Source of the DNA: Stenotrophomonas aracearum
Lineage (GTDB): Bacteria > Pseudomonadota > Gammaproteobacteria > Xanthomonadales > Xanthomonadaceae
Reading direction: 5' to 3'
DNA: 64,000 nt
Assembly (NCBI RefSeq): GCF_031834615.1
Contig: NZ_CP115543.1
Span: 1,003,001 to 1,067,000, forward strand
The notes below the pieces were generated by a model, which had not been told where the DNA came from, ran no database searches, and saw nothing but the letters and a program-made list of their open reading frames with translations. Below are positions 46,601-54,847 of this stretch, one piece after another (position 1 is the first letter of the stretch; the number at the start of each line of letters is the position of its first letter). Both the position numbers and the translations under genes were made by a program.

Positions 46601-46702
46601 GCGGCATTCGCCTGGGAATCGCCGTACCGACCGGGCTTTGCCGGGTTGCGCGACCGCGTGCGCACCGCGTTGAAACGCCTCCGGCCCGCGGCGCGGGGAT
46701 AA
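43676..46702 (+). CDS. Two-component sensor histidine kinase with periplasmic beta-propeller
   Basis: This 1008-residue kinase has an N-terminal signal anchor (about 4-20), a long propeller (about 40-600) with Reg_prop repeats of the W-L-G-T/W-V-G type, a Y_Y_Y domain (roughly 640-735), a membrane helix near 745-760 and a HisKA_3 module with phospho-acceptor H788 in ARELHDTLLQ. The ATPase contains EAMLNAFRHAKA (N box), DDDGIGF and GLAGMQERA. No LuxR-type response regulator gene lies beside it. It follows the AraC-type gene by 59 bases. Confidence 0.93.
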   Translation: MMTYILRSLLCAFLLLIAGSSGALDPARAVGQFHHTAWTVNQGAPGQVTALAQTADGYLWLGTEIGLYRFDGVRFTRFAPTGTEAFPATSVSTLYAPPGGGLWVGFRYGGVSLIEGGHVRHYGQAEGLPTSTVYRFAEDGSGRLWAATFTGPVMLHARRWQRPPAAMAYPGRQGRTLFTDRDGTLWVATENGMVVLRRGAATFERVPAVVGRVSQIAQAPDGAIWVAEADGGVRALAAPGTASPNAQPDAPAASAGLLFDRDGVLWATTLGTGLVRRSPARAAEGFESFRRRDGLSSDYLQPLLEDREGNLWVGSSRGLDRFRHANLVQVPMPEGAQDFAIAADGDALLVGTRNHALQKVQMDSRQSLPLRSAITAMHRDAEGGTWLGGPEGLWRLHGGHFEEVSGLPVALRSGVQAIATTPDGAVWLSLNTPGLHRLYQGRWTHLQDIADLPSNGSPLAMQVDAGGRLWLGFARNIAVVLEHGKAVTPWTGEPLDVGNVTALFEDAHGMWIGGERGLARVSGGRLRNVLVDVREDLRGISGIVADAEGDVWFNGARGVVRVRAGDVPGLFGGHGSPRYERFNALDALPGIAAQFRPLPTAARTDDGRLWFATTSGLVSIDPRQIVRNPVAPPVEVLSVTVDGAAVPIRDGQVQLPAGPRNLRIRYTALSLSIPERVRFRYQLDGLDSQWMEGAARSALYNAPGSGRYVFRVRASNNDGVWNEQGAELVVTVAPHYWETGWFRVLCVVAAAALLWLLYLARLRQLAARIRTRLDERHRERERIARELHDTLLQSTQGLILRLHASSRKLAPTDPVRQELEAAMTMAERVGADGRERVRGLRGDVDHARDLGAALMAVLDESHGLDTPVVRLVVEGTPRPMQRCASEEAYMIGREAMLNAFRHAKAGTVQVSLGYGRHAFRLRVDDDGIGFSQEAGTAEGHWGLAGMQERAARAGGTVAIRSGRPGCGTGIDLQIPAAFAWESPYRPGFAGLRDRVRTALKRLRPAARG

Positions 46703-46777
46703 AGCGCAACGTCGTACAAGCCTGGCGGTCGGCAGGTCTGGTTCCATGTGCGCTGCCATCCCTGAGAAGGACGCACC

Positions 46778-47758
46778 ATGCCCCCACGCCAGCAGGACAC
46801 GCTGACGCTCACCCGCCGCCAGGTGCTCCAGGTGGGCGCCTCGGCGCTCGCCGTGATGGCGCTCCCGGCGTTTGCAGCAGCACGCACCTCGTCCCCCACA
46901 CCGGAAACCACGCACATGTCCGAAAACTTCGTCACCACCAAAGACGGCGTCCGCATCTTCTTCAAGGACTGGGGCCCGCGCGACGCGCAGCCCATCGTCT
47001 TCCACCACGGCTGGCCGCTGTCCTCCGATGACTGGGACGCGCAGATGCTGTTCTTCGTCCAGCACGGCTACCGCGTGATCGCGCATGACCGTCGCGGCCA
47101 CGGCCGTTCGGAACAGGTCAGCGACGGCCACGACATGGACCATTACGCCGCAGATGCCTCGGCCGTGGCCGAGCACCTGGACCTGCGCAACGCCGTGCAC
47201 ATCGGCCATTCCACCGGCGGCGGTGAAGTCGCGCGCTATGTCGCGAAGTTCGGCCAGCCGCAGGGCCGCGTCGCCAAGGCCGTGCTGGTCAGCGCCGTAC
47301 CGCCGCTGATGCTGAAGACCGCGTCCAACCCGGGCGGCCTGCCGATGGAAGTCTTCGACGGCATCCGTGCCGGCGTGGCCGCCAATCGCGCGCAGCTGTT
47401 CGTGGACTTCCCGACCGGCCCGTTCTACGGCTTCAACCGCCCCGGTGCCACCATTTACCCGGGCGTGATCCAGAACTGGTGGCGCCAGGGCATGATGGGC
47501 AGCGCCAAGGCCCACTACGAAGGCATCAAGGCGTTCTCGGAAACCGACCAGACCGACGACCTCAAGGCGATCACCGTGCCCACCCTGGTCCTGCATGGCG
47601 ACGACGACCAGGTGGTGCCGATCGCCGACTCGGCCGAGCTCTCGGTGAAGCTGCTCAAGAACGGCACGCTCAAGGTCTACAAGGGCTACCCGCACGGCAT
47701 GCTGACCACGCATGCGGACGTGATCAATCCGGACCTGCTGGCCTTCATCAAGGGCTGA
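46778..47758 (+). CDS. Tat-exported alpha/beta hydrolase, haloperoxidase-like
   Basis: An N-terminal R-R motif ([10 protein letters not shown]) with a hydrophobic stretch gives a Tat signal peptide. The mature domain has the nucleophile S145 in GHSTGGGE, Asp near 275-277 (HGDDDQVVP) and H306 (YPHGM), the triad of cofactor-free haloperoxidase/esterase proteins. The oxyanion HHGWPLS sits early. At 326 residues it fits the family. The natural substrate cannot be told. Confidence 0.9.
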   Translation: MPPRQQDTLTLTRRQVLQVGASALAVMALPAFAAARTSSPTPETTHMSENFVTTKDGVRIFFKDWGPRDAQPIVFHHGWPLSSDDWDAQMLFFVQHGYRVIAHDRRGHGRSEQVSDGHDMDHYAADASAVAEHLDLRNAVHIGHSTGGGEVARYVAKFGQPQGRVAKAVLVSAVPPLMLKTASNPGGLPMEVFDGIRAGVAANRAQLFVDFPTGPFYGFNRPGATIYPGVIQNWWRQGMMGSAKAHYEGIKAFSETDQTDDLKAITVPTLVLHGDDDQVVPIADSAELSVKLLKNGTLKVYKGYPHGMLTTHADVINPDLLAFIKG

Positions 47759-47835
47759 TGCACCCCAGGCACGCGGGGCTTCGGTCCCGCGTGCCATGCT
47801 ATAAGCCCTCCATCAGACAGCTGATTGGAGTGGTC

Positions 47836-48285
47836 ATGCCCGCACTTGCCCTGCTGATTGCCACCGCCGCCGCCGCAACTACGGGGCCTTCGATGCCCGA
47901 TGCCGAGACCATCGCCGCAATTGAAGCGACCTGTTTCGACTATGTGGATGGTCAACTGGAAGGCGACCCGGCGCGGGTTGCCCGATCGCTGCACCCTGAC
48001 CTTGCAAAGCGCATGGTGCTGGGGGAGACGCCGGACGAACGGCTTGGCCTGCGCCGCATGAGCAGGGAAGAGCTGGTGGGGCTGACCCGGCAGGGCGCCC
48101 TGAAAACGCCCAAGGACCAGTGGGATCGCAGCTGCCGCGTGCTGGACGTCACCGACAACGCCGCTTCGGTCCGCTTGGAGACGCCCTGGTTCGTTGACTA
48201 TTTCCATATGGGCCGCTTCGGCGAACGGTGGATCATCGTAAACGCCCTGTGGTATTCCAAGCCCAAACCTCCTGCTGCGCCGTAA
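47836..48285 (+). CDS. Secreted NTF2-like, lumazine-binding-type protein (149 aa)
   Basis: After a short signal peptide (ALALLIATAAAATTGPS) comes the pattern IEATCFDYVDGQLEGDPARVARSLHPDLAKRMV, typical of the NTF2-like Lumazine_bd_2 family, and a late DYFHMGRFGERWIIVNALW. No catalytic dyad is obvious. A GTG at 47830 is an alternative start. It stands between the hydrolase and a DUF2306 protein. Confidence 0.85.
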   Translation: MPALALLIATAAAATTGPSMPDAETIAAIEATCFDYVDGQLEGDPARVARSLHPDLAKRMVLGETPDERLGLRRMSREELVGLTRQGALKTPKDQWDRSCRVLDVTDNAASVRLETPWFVDYFHMGRFGERWIIVNALWYSKPKPPAAP

Positions 48286-48312
48286 CCCCACCCACGGACA
48301 GGAGTGTCTGCA

Positions 48313-48978
48313 GTGGATGCAATCCGATCGAAGATGGGCAGCGCGCTCCGGACCACGGCCACGGTCTTGCTCTGGTCGGTGCTCCTGTTGTTTGCCGCTG
48401 AATTCCTGCTGGCCGTGCATGGCAAGTACCACGCACTGGATGGCCCGGCCTACGCGCGTTTTGTGGATCGGCATGGCTGGCTGTGGCTGCACCTTGGCGG
48501 CGGCGCGGTCACCCTTGTGTTGGGTGCGTTTCAACTCGTTTCACGCTGGTGGCGCGGACGGCGCGTGCTGCATCGCCGCCTGGGACAGGTTTACTTCGTT
48601 GGGATGCTCGCCGCCAGTGCGGCCGCTGTTGGCCTGATCGCCACTACACCGGCCCCACTCTCGATCCGGATTGGTTTCGCGGCCACTGCATTGGCCTGGT
48701 TGGTCACTGGCCTTCTCGCACTGCGGGCCATCCACGCCGGCCGCGTGCTGCAGCACCGTGCATGGATGGTGCGGAACTATGCTGTCACGCTCGCACCGGT
48801 CCTGTTCCGGCTGTTGCTGCCGCTGGCCATCGCCTCGGGCTTGCAGCCTGATGGCGCCCTCATCTCGGGACTGCTCTGGGCGAGCTGGATGGTTCCGCTG
48901 GCTGTTGTTCAAGTGGGTCTGCGAATCACCAGGTCACCTGCCAGGCCAGCAGGGACGCCATCGCCTGCCACGCGTTGA
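48313..48978 (+). CDS. DUF2306-like membrane protein (221 aa)
   Basis: The protein has about six membrane helices and conserved histidines: HLGGGAVTLVLGAFQL, HRRLGQVYF, and HRAWMVRNYA, as in DUF2306 proteins. These His may bind heme or metal. A GTG at 48313 (AGGAG 8 bases before) is chosen over 48304. Function is unknown. The same strand continues with an SDR gene. Confidence 0.8.
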   Translation: MDAIRSKMGSALRTTATVLLWSVLLLFAAEFLLAVHGKYHALDGPAYARFVDRHGWLWLHLGGGAVTLVLGAFQLVSRWWRGRRVLHRRLGQVYFVGMLAASAAAVGLIATTPAPLSIRIGFAATALAWLVTGLLALRAIHAGRVLQHRAWMVRNYAVTLAPVLFRLLLPLAIASGLQPDGALISGLLWASWMVPLAVVQVGLRITRSPARPAGTPSPATR

Positions 48979-49040
48979 GTCCGGCAGTGCGATACCCGGC
49001 GCGTATCGCGGTCGCCTGAAACTCGTATTGGCCGTGCAAG

Positions 49041-49946
49041 GTGGACCACCCTGATCCTGTCGGGATGCAAAGGCAAGACGGTGTTTCATTCGAGGGGCAG
49101 GTGGGACTGGTGACCGGCGCGGCCAGTGGGCTGGGGCTGGCGTACAGCCGCCTGCTGGCGCAGCGCGGGGCACGGGTGGTCATGCATGACGTGGGCGCCG
49201 GGCTGGATGGTCAGGGGCATGACCCGCATCGGATCGACGCCACCGTGGCGCTGCTGCGTGGCACCGGGCTGGACGTTCATGCCGCGCACGCGGTCATCGA
49301 CGAGCGCGAAGGCTGCCGGGCGCTGATCGCCGGCATCCTGTCGCGGCAGGGCCGGATCGACTTCATCATCCACAACGCCGGTTGGGTGGAGTACCAGCAG
49401 ATCGATGCGCTGCAGGAAGACCACTTCGATTACATGATGACCATCGCAGCCAAGGCGCCGCTGTGGCTGGCCGAAGCAGCCTGGGTGGAGATGAAGGCAT
49501 GCCACTATGGCCGCATCGTGCTGACCACGTCCGATCGCGCGCTGTATCCCCAGTACGTGCAGAAGGGGCTGGCCGCCTATGCTGCGGCGAAGATGGCGGC
49601 GGTAGGCATCGTCAACGTACTGGCCGCCGAGGGCGCGCCACACAACATCGTGGTCAACGCGATCTCGCCGGTCGCCAAGACCCGCATGTGGGGTGTTGAA
49701 GGAGAGCCCGACGAGCTGCACCCGGACGCGGTAGCGCCGGGCGTGGCGTTCCTGGCATCCACGGCATGCCGCGAAGGGGGCTGGATCCTGCGCGCCAGCA
49801 ACGGGCAGTTCCATGCCACCCGCAGTGTGGAAGCAGAGGACGTGGCCTATCCACGCGACCTGCGTGCCACGACGGCGGAAAGCATCGAGGACATCGCCAC
49901 GCAATGGTCGCGCATCGCCCGACCGGCGGTGGAACCGCGCAGCTGA
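49041..49946 (+). CDS. Short-chain dehydrogenase/reductase
   Basis: This SDR has the cofactor motif GAASGLGLA and HNAG, with catalytic Ser (LTTSDR) and the Y-x3-K pair (AAYAAAKMA). The C-terminal region lacks the usual substrate loop landmarks. The GTG at 49041 gives 301 residues; an ATG at 49065 is an alternative without a better ribosome-binding site. Substrate unknown. The LysR regulator gene 25 bases downstream may control it. Confidence 0.88.
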   Translation: MDHPDPVGMQRQDGVSFEGQVGLVTGAASGLGLAYSRLLAQRGARVVMHDVGAGLDGQGHDPHRIDATVALLRGTGLDVHAAHAVIDEREGCRALIAGILSRQGRIDFIIHNAGWVEYQQIDALQEDHFDYMMTIAAKAPLWLAEAAWVEMKACHYGRIVLTTSDRALYPQYVQKGLAAYAAAKMAAVGIVNVLAAEGAPHNIVVNAISPVAKTRMWGVEGEPDELHPDAVAPGVAFLASTACREGGWILRASNGQFHATRSVEAEDVAYPRDLRATTAESIEDIATQWSRIARPAVEPRS

Positions 49947-49970
49947 GCCTCCACGCGTCATACTGAGCCC

Positions 49971-50843
49971 ATGGTCGATCTCCGTCTGCTCCGCCAGTTC
50001 GTCGCCGTTGCCGAGGAACTGCATTTTCATCGCGCCGCCGCGCGGCTGCACATGTCGCAGCCACCGCTGACGGCGGCGATCCGCCGGCTGGAGGAGGAGA
50101 TCGGCAGCGAACTGATCCTGCGCGGCAACCGTACGCTGGGACTTACCGCGGCAGGGGCGGTGTTGCTGGAAGAAGCGCGGTTGCTGCTGCAGCAGGCCGA
50201 CCGTGCGCTGCTGGCGACCCAGGACGCCGCTGCCGGTCGCACCGGAAGCATCCGCCTGGGCTATGTGGGAAGTGCGTTGTACGGTCGCCTGCCGGAAGTG
50301 ATCCGCAACTTCCGCCAGGCCCATGCGGACGTACGCCTGGAACTGATTGAAGCGACCTCTGCCCGCCAGATCCAGATGCTGCGCGAAAAGCGCCTGGACG
50401 TGGGCGTGGTCATTCCACCGGTATTCGACGCCGAGGATATGCAGCTGCAGCGCTTCGACACGGACCGCCTGGCGATTGCGCTGCCACGCGCGCACCCGTT
50501 GGCGCAGGGAGATGCCGTGACCATCGCCGAACTGGCCGATGAACCTTTCGTGCTGTGGCCCGCGCGCGAGGGCAGGGGCTTCCACTCACAGGTGGTGCGG
50601 TTGTGCGCGGCCGCCGGGTTCACCCCGCGCGTGGTGCAGGAAGCGCACGGCATGCACGCGGTACTGTCGTTGGTAGCGGTGGAAGCGGGCATATCGGTGG
50701 TGCCGGCCAGCATGGTCGGCTTCCGCAGCGAAGAGGTCGCGTACCGGCATCTACAGGGAGACGAGGCCGGATTCGAGCTTCACCTCTGTGTGCGCTCGGA
50801 CGAATCGCTGCCGGCGGTGAGGCTGTTCCTGGATCGCAGCTGA
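49971..50843 (+). CDS. LysR-family transcriptional regulator
   Basis: This 290-residue LysR regulator has the HTH (LRLLRQFVAVAEELHFHRAAARLHMSQ, then PLTAAIRRLEEEIG) and a type 2 periplasmic-binding-like domain (SIRLGYVGSALYGRLPEVI...). It lies just after the SDR on the same strand rather than divergent from it, so its target is unclear. Confidence 0.93.
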   Translation: MVDLRLLRQFVAVAEELHFHRAAARLHMSQPPLTAAIRRLEEEIGSELILRGNRTLGLTAAGAVLLEEARLLLQQADRALLATQDAAAGRTGSIRLGYVGSALYGRLPEVIRNFRQAHADVRLELIEATSARQIQMLREKRLDVGVVIPPVFDAEDMQLQRFDTDRLAIALPRAHPLAQGDAVTIAELADEPFVLWPAREGRGFHSQVVRLCAAAGFTPRVVQEAHGMHAVLSLVAVEAGISVVPASMVGFRSEEVAYRHLQGDEAGFELHLCVRSDESLPAVRLFLDRS

Positions 50844-50853
50844 CGACGCAGCG

Positions 50854-51036
50854 TCAGCGGGTCCGCTTCACCCAGGCCCGCACCACCAGCCCGATCAGGG
50901 CGGCGAACACCGCCCATGACACCACATCGAAGATCCCGTCGCCGATCAGCGCACTGACCAGCCCCAGCACGCTCGCTGCGGCGATCCAGGCCGGGGCGGT
51001 GAACGGGCTGCCGTTCGGTGTGGAAGGGCGGCTCAT
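50854..51036 (-). CDS. Small membrane protein next to PepSY protein (60 aa)
   Basis: This 60-residue protein has two probable membrane helices (AWIAAASVLGLVSALIG and VVSWAVFAALIGLVVRAWV) and a basic end. Its start overlaps the stop of the PepSY gene by 4 bases (ATGA), so it is coupled to that gene. Similar small proteins follow PepSY genes in other genomes and have no known function. Confidence 0.75.
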   Translation of the reverse strand: MSRPSTPNGSPFTAPAWIAAASVLGLVSALIGDGIFDVVSWAVFAALIGLVVRAWVKRTR

Positions 51037-52169
51037 GCGGTACCTCCGATCTTCTCGGCGCGCTCGATCTCGGCCACCCGCGCCTCGGTGCTGCCGCGCT
51101 TGAACCACAGGTACAGACCGCTGACCAGCACCGCGATGGTGAGCAGGTCCAGCAGCGCCCAAAGGATCTTCAGCGGCAGCTTCCCGTAGTCGCCGAAGTG
51201 CAGCGGCTGGCTGAGCAGCAGCACGCTCATATAGGTGGGCAGCTGCGGTTGCGCGGTGAGCTCGCCGCTGACCGCGTCGATCAGCACCGGACGGTACAGG
51301 CGCCCGGTGAGCGGGGTGTTGCCCTGCATGAACACGCCATAGTGGTGGTCGCCGCTGTAGCCGGTGCCGGGGAAGCTGACGAAGGCCGGGCGCATCTCCG
51401 GCTCGGCGGCGCGCGCGGTATCCACCGCGGCCTGAAGGGAGGCGAGCGTGGTCGGCCGCGGCTGGCCGGCGTAGCGGGCCGCGAACTCACCCAGCTGTTC
51501 GCTCTGCCAGGCGCTTTCCAGCGGTTTGGCAATGGTGTTGATGGCGCCGGTGATGCCTACCACCAGGGCCCAGCCGAGGGTGACCACGCCGATCACGTTG
51601 TGCAGGTCCAGCCAGGCGAGGCGGCGGCTGCGGCCGGTGCGCAGGGTGCCGAAGCGCTGGCGACGCATGAAGGGTCCGTACAGCACCAGTCCGGAAATGA
51701 TCGCCACCGCGAACAGCAGCCCCATCGCCCCCATGAACAGCATGCCGGGCAGGCCCAGGAACAGGTCGGTGTGCAGGCGCAGGATGAAATACATCACCCC
51801 TTCGTTGAACTGCGCGGCCGGCACCACGGCGCCGCTGCTGCTGTCCAGCAGGGCGGTCTTCATCTGCGGCGGCGGGGTGTCGGCGCGCTCACCGGTGTTT
51901 ACGTACATCGTGTTCGCTTCCGGGTCCCAACCCACGAACAACGGTACGTTGCCCGGGTACTGGGCCAGCGCGGTCTTGACCTGTTCGTCGTAATCGCGCG
52001 CCGGTCCGGGGCTGGCCGTCTGTTCCGCATGCGGCTCGAGCAGGTGGTCGATCTCCTCGCCGAAGATCAGCGGCAGGCCGGTGATGCACAACAGCAGCAG
52101 GAACAACGTGCAGATCAGGCTGGTCCACTTGTGGACCAGGAACCAGGCTTTGATGGTGGAGCGTTGCAT
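51033..52169 (-). CDS. PepSY-associated TM helix protein (siderophore/iron-reductase type)
   Basis: This 378-residue inner-membrane protein has the PepSY_TM opening STIKAWFLVHKWTSLICTLFLLLLCITGLPLIF and further helices near 145-170, 190-215 and 335-355. It contains the conserved LHTDLFLGLPG segment and L-D-L-H-N-V-I-G, where His residues may bind heme. Its partner is the TonB receptor gene upstream. Together they fit siderophore uptake with reductive iron release. Confidence 0.9.
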   Translation of the reverse strand: MQRSTIKAWFLVHKWTSLICTLFLLLLCITGLPLIFGEEIDHLLEPHAEQTASPGPARDYDEQVKTALAQYPGNVPLFVGWDPEANTMYVNTGERADTPPPQMKTALLDSSSGAVVPAAQFNEGVMYFILRLHTDLFLGLPGMLFMGAMGLLFAVAIISGLVLYGPFMRRQRFGTLRTGRSRRLAWLDLHNVIGVVTLGWALVVGITGAINTIAKPLESAWQSEQLGEFAARYAGQPRPTTLASLQAAVDTARAAEPEMRPAFVSFPGTGYSGDHHYGVFMQGNTPLTGRLYRPVLIDAVSGELTAQPQLPTYMSVLLLSQPLHFGDYGKLPLKILWALLDLLTIAVLVSGLYLWFKRGSTEARVAEIERAEKIGGTA

Positions 52170-52210
52170 TGAGTTCTCTGGCGGCGGCTGGAGAGGTGTA
52201 GGTTTGCGGT

Positions 52211-52283
52211 TGCCGGCCAGCGGCCGGCACTACGGTAATGCGTCGATGTACGGTGATGATGTAGTGCCGGCCGCTGGCCGGCA
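52211..52283. repeat. Inverted pair of SMAG/REP-like palindromes
   Basis: GTAGTGCCGGCCGCTGGCC (52261-52283 unit) and its reverse complement at 52211-52233 face each other around a 27-base spacer. The GTAG head plus GCCGGCC stem is the SMAG element signature of Stenotrophomonas. The pair lies between the TonB receptor stop and the PepSY start. Confidence 0.85.
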
Positions 52284-52288
52284 TGCCG

Positions 52289-54379
52289 TCAGAACCGATA
52301 GCTGATCGTTCCGGTCACGGTACGCGGATTACCGGTGAAGCAGTCGCCGAAGTTGCGGCACGGCGCGAAGTACTTCTTGTCCGACAGGTTGGTGATGTTC
52401 AACGCCATGGTCCAGTCGGTCACCTGGATTTCAGCCAGCGCATCGACCAGCGTGTAGCTCGGAGTGCGGATGAAACCACCGAAGCCCAGCGACTGGGTAT
52501 TGCCCACGTAACGACCACCGATGCCCAGGCGCAGGCGCGACACGTCGTCGATCTGGAAGCCCTTGGCCACCCACAGCGAGGCCAGCTCCTGCGGCGTGTC
52601 GTTGAGGCGCTGGTTCACTTCCATCTCGAAGTTGCTCCTGGTCACCTTGGCGCGGTTGCGCGAATAGGCACCGGTCAGCGTGATGTCGTGCGCGAATGTG
52701 AACTGGCCCTCCAGTTCGACGCCCTTGGACTCGATCTCGCCGGTCTGGACCACGTTCAGCGGATTCTCCGGGTCATTGGTCTGGCGGTTGGTCTCGGTGA
52801 TGCGGTACGCCGCGACGGTGACCAGCATGTTCGCGGCCGGCTGCCACTTCACGCCACCTTCCCACTGGTCGCCCTGCATCGGCTTGAACGCGTTGCCGTA
52901 GATATCCTGCCCGGTGACCGGCAGGAACGACTCGCTGTAACTGATGTACGGCGACACCCCGGCGCCGATCTCGCCGATCAGGCCCGCGCGCCAGGTGGTG
53001 GCGTTGTCGGTCTGGCTCGGCAGGCCTTCGGTCTTGCTGCGCGCATGGTCGCGGCGCGCGCCCAGTACCAGCGAAACACGGTCGGCCCAGCGGATCTGGT
53101 CCTGCAGGTACACGCCCAGCTGCGTGGTCTGCTGGTCGGGCAGGCGGTTCCAGCCGTTGATGGTCACGCCGGTGGAGACCGGGGTGTAGATGTCGATGGG
53201 GGTCGGGGTCGCATCCAGCTGCAGCGCGTCCTCGCGGTAGTCGCTGTAGTCCACGCCGGCCAGCAGCATGTGCTGGAAGGCACCGGTGGCGAAGTCGAAC
53301 TGCACCGCGGTGTCGCTGGTCAGCGAGCGCACGTCCGGACGCACGCCGTAGGCGTTGCGGTTGACCACGCGCTTGTCGGCGTCGATGAACGGGTCCAGTG
53401 GATTGCTGTAGGCGTCCGGGTACAGCTCGCGGAACTCGGTCTTGCCATCCAGGTAGCGCACCGAGGAGCGCAGGCTCACGCTGTCGTTGAAGCGATGGTC
53501 GAACAGCGCGGTCACGCTGTACACGCGCGAATCGAGCGTGTCGAAGTCCTTGTCGCCCAGGAAGGTGGACGGGTCCAGGCGCGGCGTGCCGGCCGGCGCG
53601 TGCAGCGTGGCCACCACCGGCAGGAACTGCTGGCTCGAGGCGGTCTTGTCGTGCTGGTAGCTGGTCAGCACGGTGAGGTTGGTGCGCTCGCCGCGCCAGC
53701 TGATCGAGGGCGCGATATAGATGCGGTCGTCGTCGATCTCGTCGGTCTGCATGCCGCTGTCGCGGACCAGGCCGACCACGCGGGCGGCCACGGTGCCGGC
53801 CTCATTGAGCGTGCCGCCGATGTCGCCCTGGAACTGCTTGCGGTCGAAATTGCCGAGCTGCACGCCCACTTCGCCGCCCATGTCGGTGTAGGTGGGGCGC
53901 TTGGTCATGGCGTTGATGATGCCGCCGGTCGCGCCGGCGCCGTACAGCACCGAGGACGGGCCACGCAGCACTTCCACGCGCTCCAGGCCGTACACCTCGG
54001 TACGCGCCAGCGGGCTGAAGCCGTAGCTGCGGCGCAGGCCGTCCAGGTACTGCACCGGGTCCAGCCCGCGCACCGTGCTGCCGTCGCTGCGGGTGTCCAG
54101 GCCATAGGCGTCCGCGGTCACGCCGGCGCTGTAGCGCAGGGTCTCCTGAAGGTTCCGCGCCCCCCGGTCGGTGAACAGCTCGCTGGTGATCACACTGATC
54201 GCCTGCGGGGTCTGGGTCAGCGGGGTGTCGGTCTTGGTCGCGGTGCTGGCGCGGTCGGCGACCACGCTGACCGCATCCAGGGTACGCGCGGTGCTGGCGT
54301 CCTGGGCCTGGGCCACGGCCGACGCCAGCAGGGTGGGAACCAGCAGCAACAGGGGCGAGCGGCGCGACAGGGCAGGCAT
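52289..54379 (-). CDS. TonB-dependent siderophore receptor
   Basis: This 696-residue outer-membrane receptor has a signal peptide (about 1-25, ends AQA), a plug domain with QTPQAISVITSELF and VEVLRGPSSVLYGAGATGGIIN, and a 22-strand barrel ending in a terminal aromatic Phe (GTISYRF). This is the FhuE/FoxA/FpvA-like class. No N-terminal signalling extension is present, so it is probably not FecA-type regulated. A Fur-box-like sequence lies upstream. PepSY genes follow downstream. Confidence 0.95.
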   Translation of the reverse strand: MPALSRRSPLLLLVPTLLASAVAQAQDASTARTLDAVSVVADRASTATKTDTPLTQTPQAISVITSELFTDRGARNLQETLRYSAGVTADAYGLDTRSDGSTVRGLDPVQYLDGLRRSYGFSPLARTEVYGLERVEVLRGPSSVLYGAGATGGIINAMTKRPTYTDMGGEVGVQLGNFDRKQFQGDIGGTLNEAGTVAARVVGLVRDSGMQTDEIDDDRIYIAPSISWRGERTNLTVLTSYQHDKTASSQQFLPVVATLHAPAGTPRLDPSTFLGDKDFDTLDSRVYSVTALFDHRFNDSVSLRSSVRYLDGKTEFRELYPDAYSNPLDPFIDADKRVVNRNAYGVRPDVRSLTSDTAVQFDFATGAFQHMLLAGVDYSDYREDALQLDATPTPIDIYTPVSTGVTINGWNRLPDQQTTQLGVYLQDQIRWADRVSLVLGARRDHARSKTEGLPSQTDNATTWRAGLIGEIGAGVSPYISYSESFLPVTGQDIYGNAFKPMQGDQWEGGVKWQPAANMLVTVAAYRITETNRQTNDPENPLNVVQTGEIESKGVELEGQFTFAHDITLTGAYSRNRAKVTRSNFEMEVNQRLNDTPQELASLWVAKGFQIDDVSRLRLGIGGRYVGNTQSLGFGGFIRTPSYTLVDALAEIQVTDWTMALNITNLSDKKYFAPCRNFGDCFTGNPRTVTGTISYRF

Positions 54380-54424
54380 GGGCGGGATTTCCGGGAGTGA
54401 GGGCCCGGATTATCGGGAGGTGAG

Positions 54425-54449
54425 GATGCGAACGCAAATGACTCTCAGC
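54425..54449 (-). promoter_or_regulatory. Possible Fur box upstream of siderophore receptor
   Basis: On the minus strand the sequence includes TGAGAGTCATTTGCGTTCGCAT, partly matching Fur sites (for example GAGAATCATTTGC-type). It lies about 50 bases upstream of the receptor start. The match is imperfect. Confidence 0.4.
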
Positions 54450-54557
54450 TTCAAAAGTGCCCCGCGCGGCTTCATCTGCCTGAAACATCCCCTGCACGGT
54501 CCGTAGTCGGCCACCCGCCTAACGTGGACCGTCCCCACGCCGCTGATGGAGACGCCC

Positions 54558-54779
54558 ATGAATACCCTGCAGACCGCCGCCCGGGCGATGCGCAATGGCC
54601 TGGAAGAAATGGCGGCCCTGCTGGTCGGGGAACGCGCCGAAGACCTGCGCCGCGACGATACCGCCGCCCCCGGGGTCGGCATCCCCATGCCACGCCGCCT
54701 GCCCCTGCGCCGGGCGTTGCCGCGGGCGCGCAAGGGCATGGCGCCCTGGCAGAAGGTCGGGGCGCCGCGCCGTAGCTGA
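54558..54779 (+). CDS. Small hypothetical basic protein (73 aa)
   Basis: A plausible 73-residue frame starts at 54558 after a GGAGA-type site: NTLQTAARAMRNGLEEMAALLVGERAEDLRRDD, then a Pro/Arg-rich tail. It has a helical acidic N-half and basic C-half. Overlapping frames are also open in this GC-rich stretch, so support is moderate. No function suggested. Confidence 0.5.
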   Translation: MNTLQTAARAMRNGLEEMAALLVGERAEDLRRDDTAAPGVGIPMPRRLPLRRALPRARKGMAPWQKVGAPRRS

Positions 54780-54847
54780 ACAGGCAAACAGGTTGCACAC
54801 ATCGGGTTGTGGCTAACTAGCGCCCCGACCAACCGACGGACCGATGT

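Noticed and set aside
45587..47797. 736-codon minus-strand frame over the sensor kinase and the hydrolase
   Set aside because: Shadow of two genes with intact catalytic motifs on the other strand.
52283..54400. 705-codon plus-strand frame across the TonB receptor
   Set aside because: Antisense shadow; the minus strand has plug and barrel motifs and a signal peptide.
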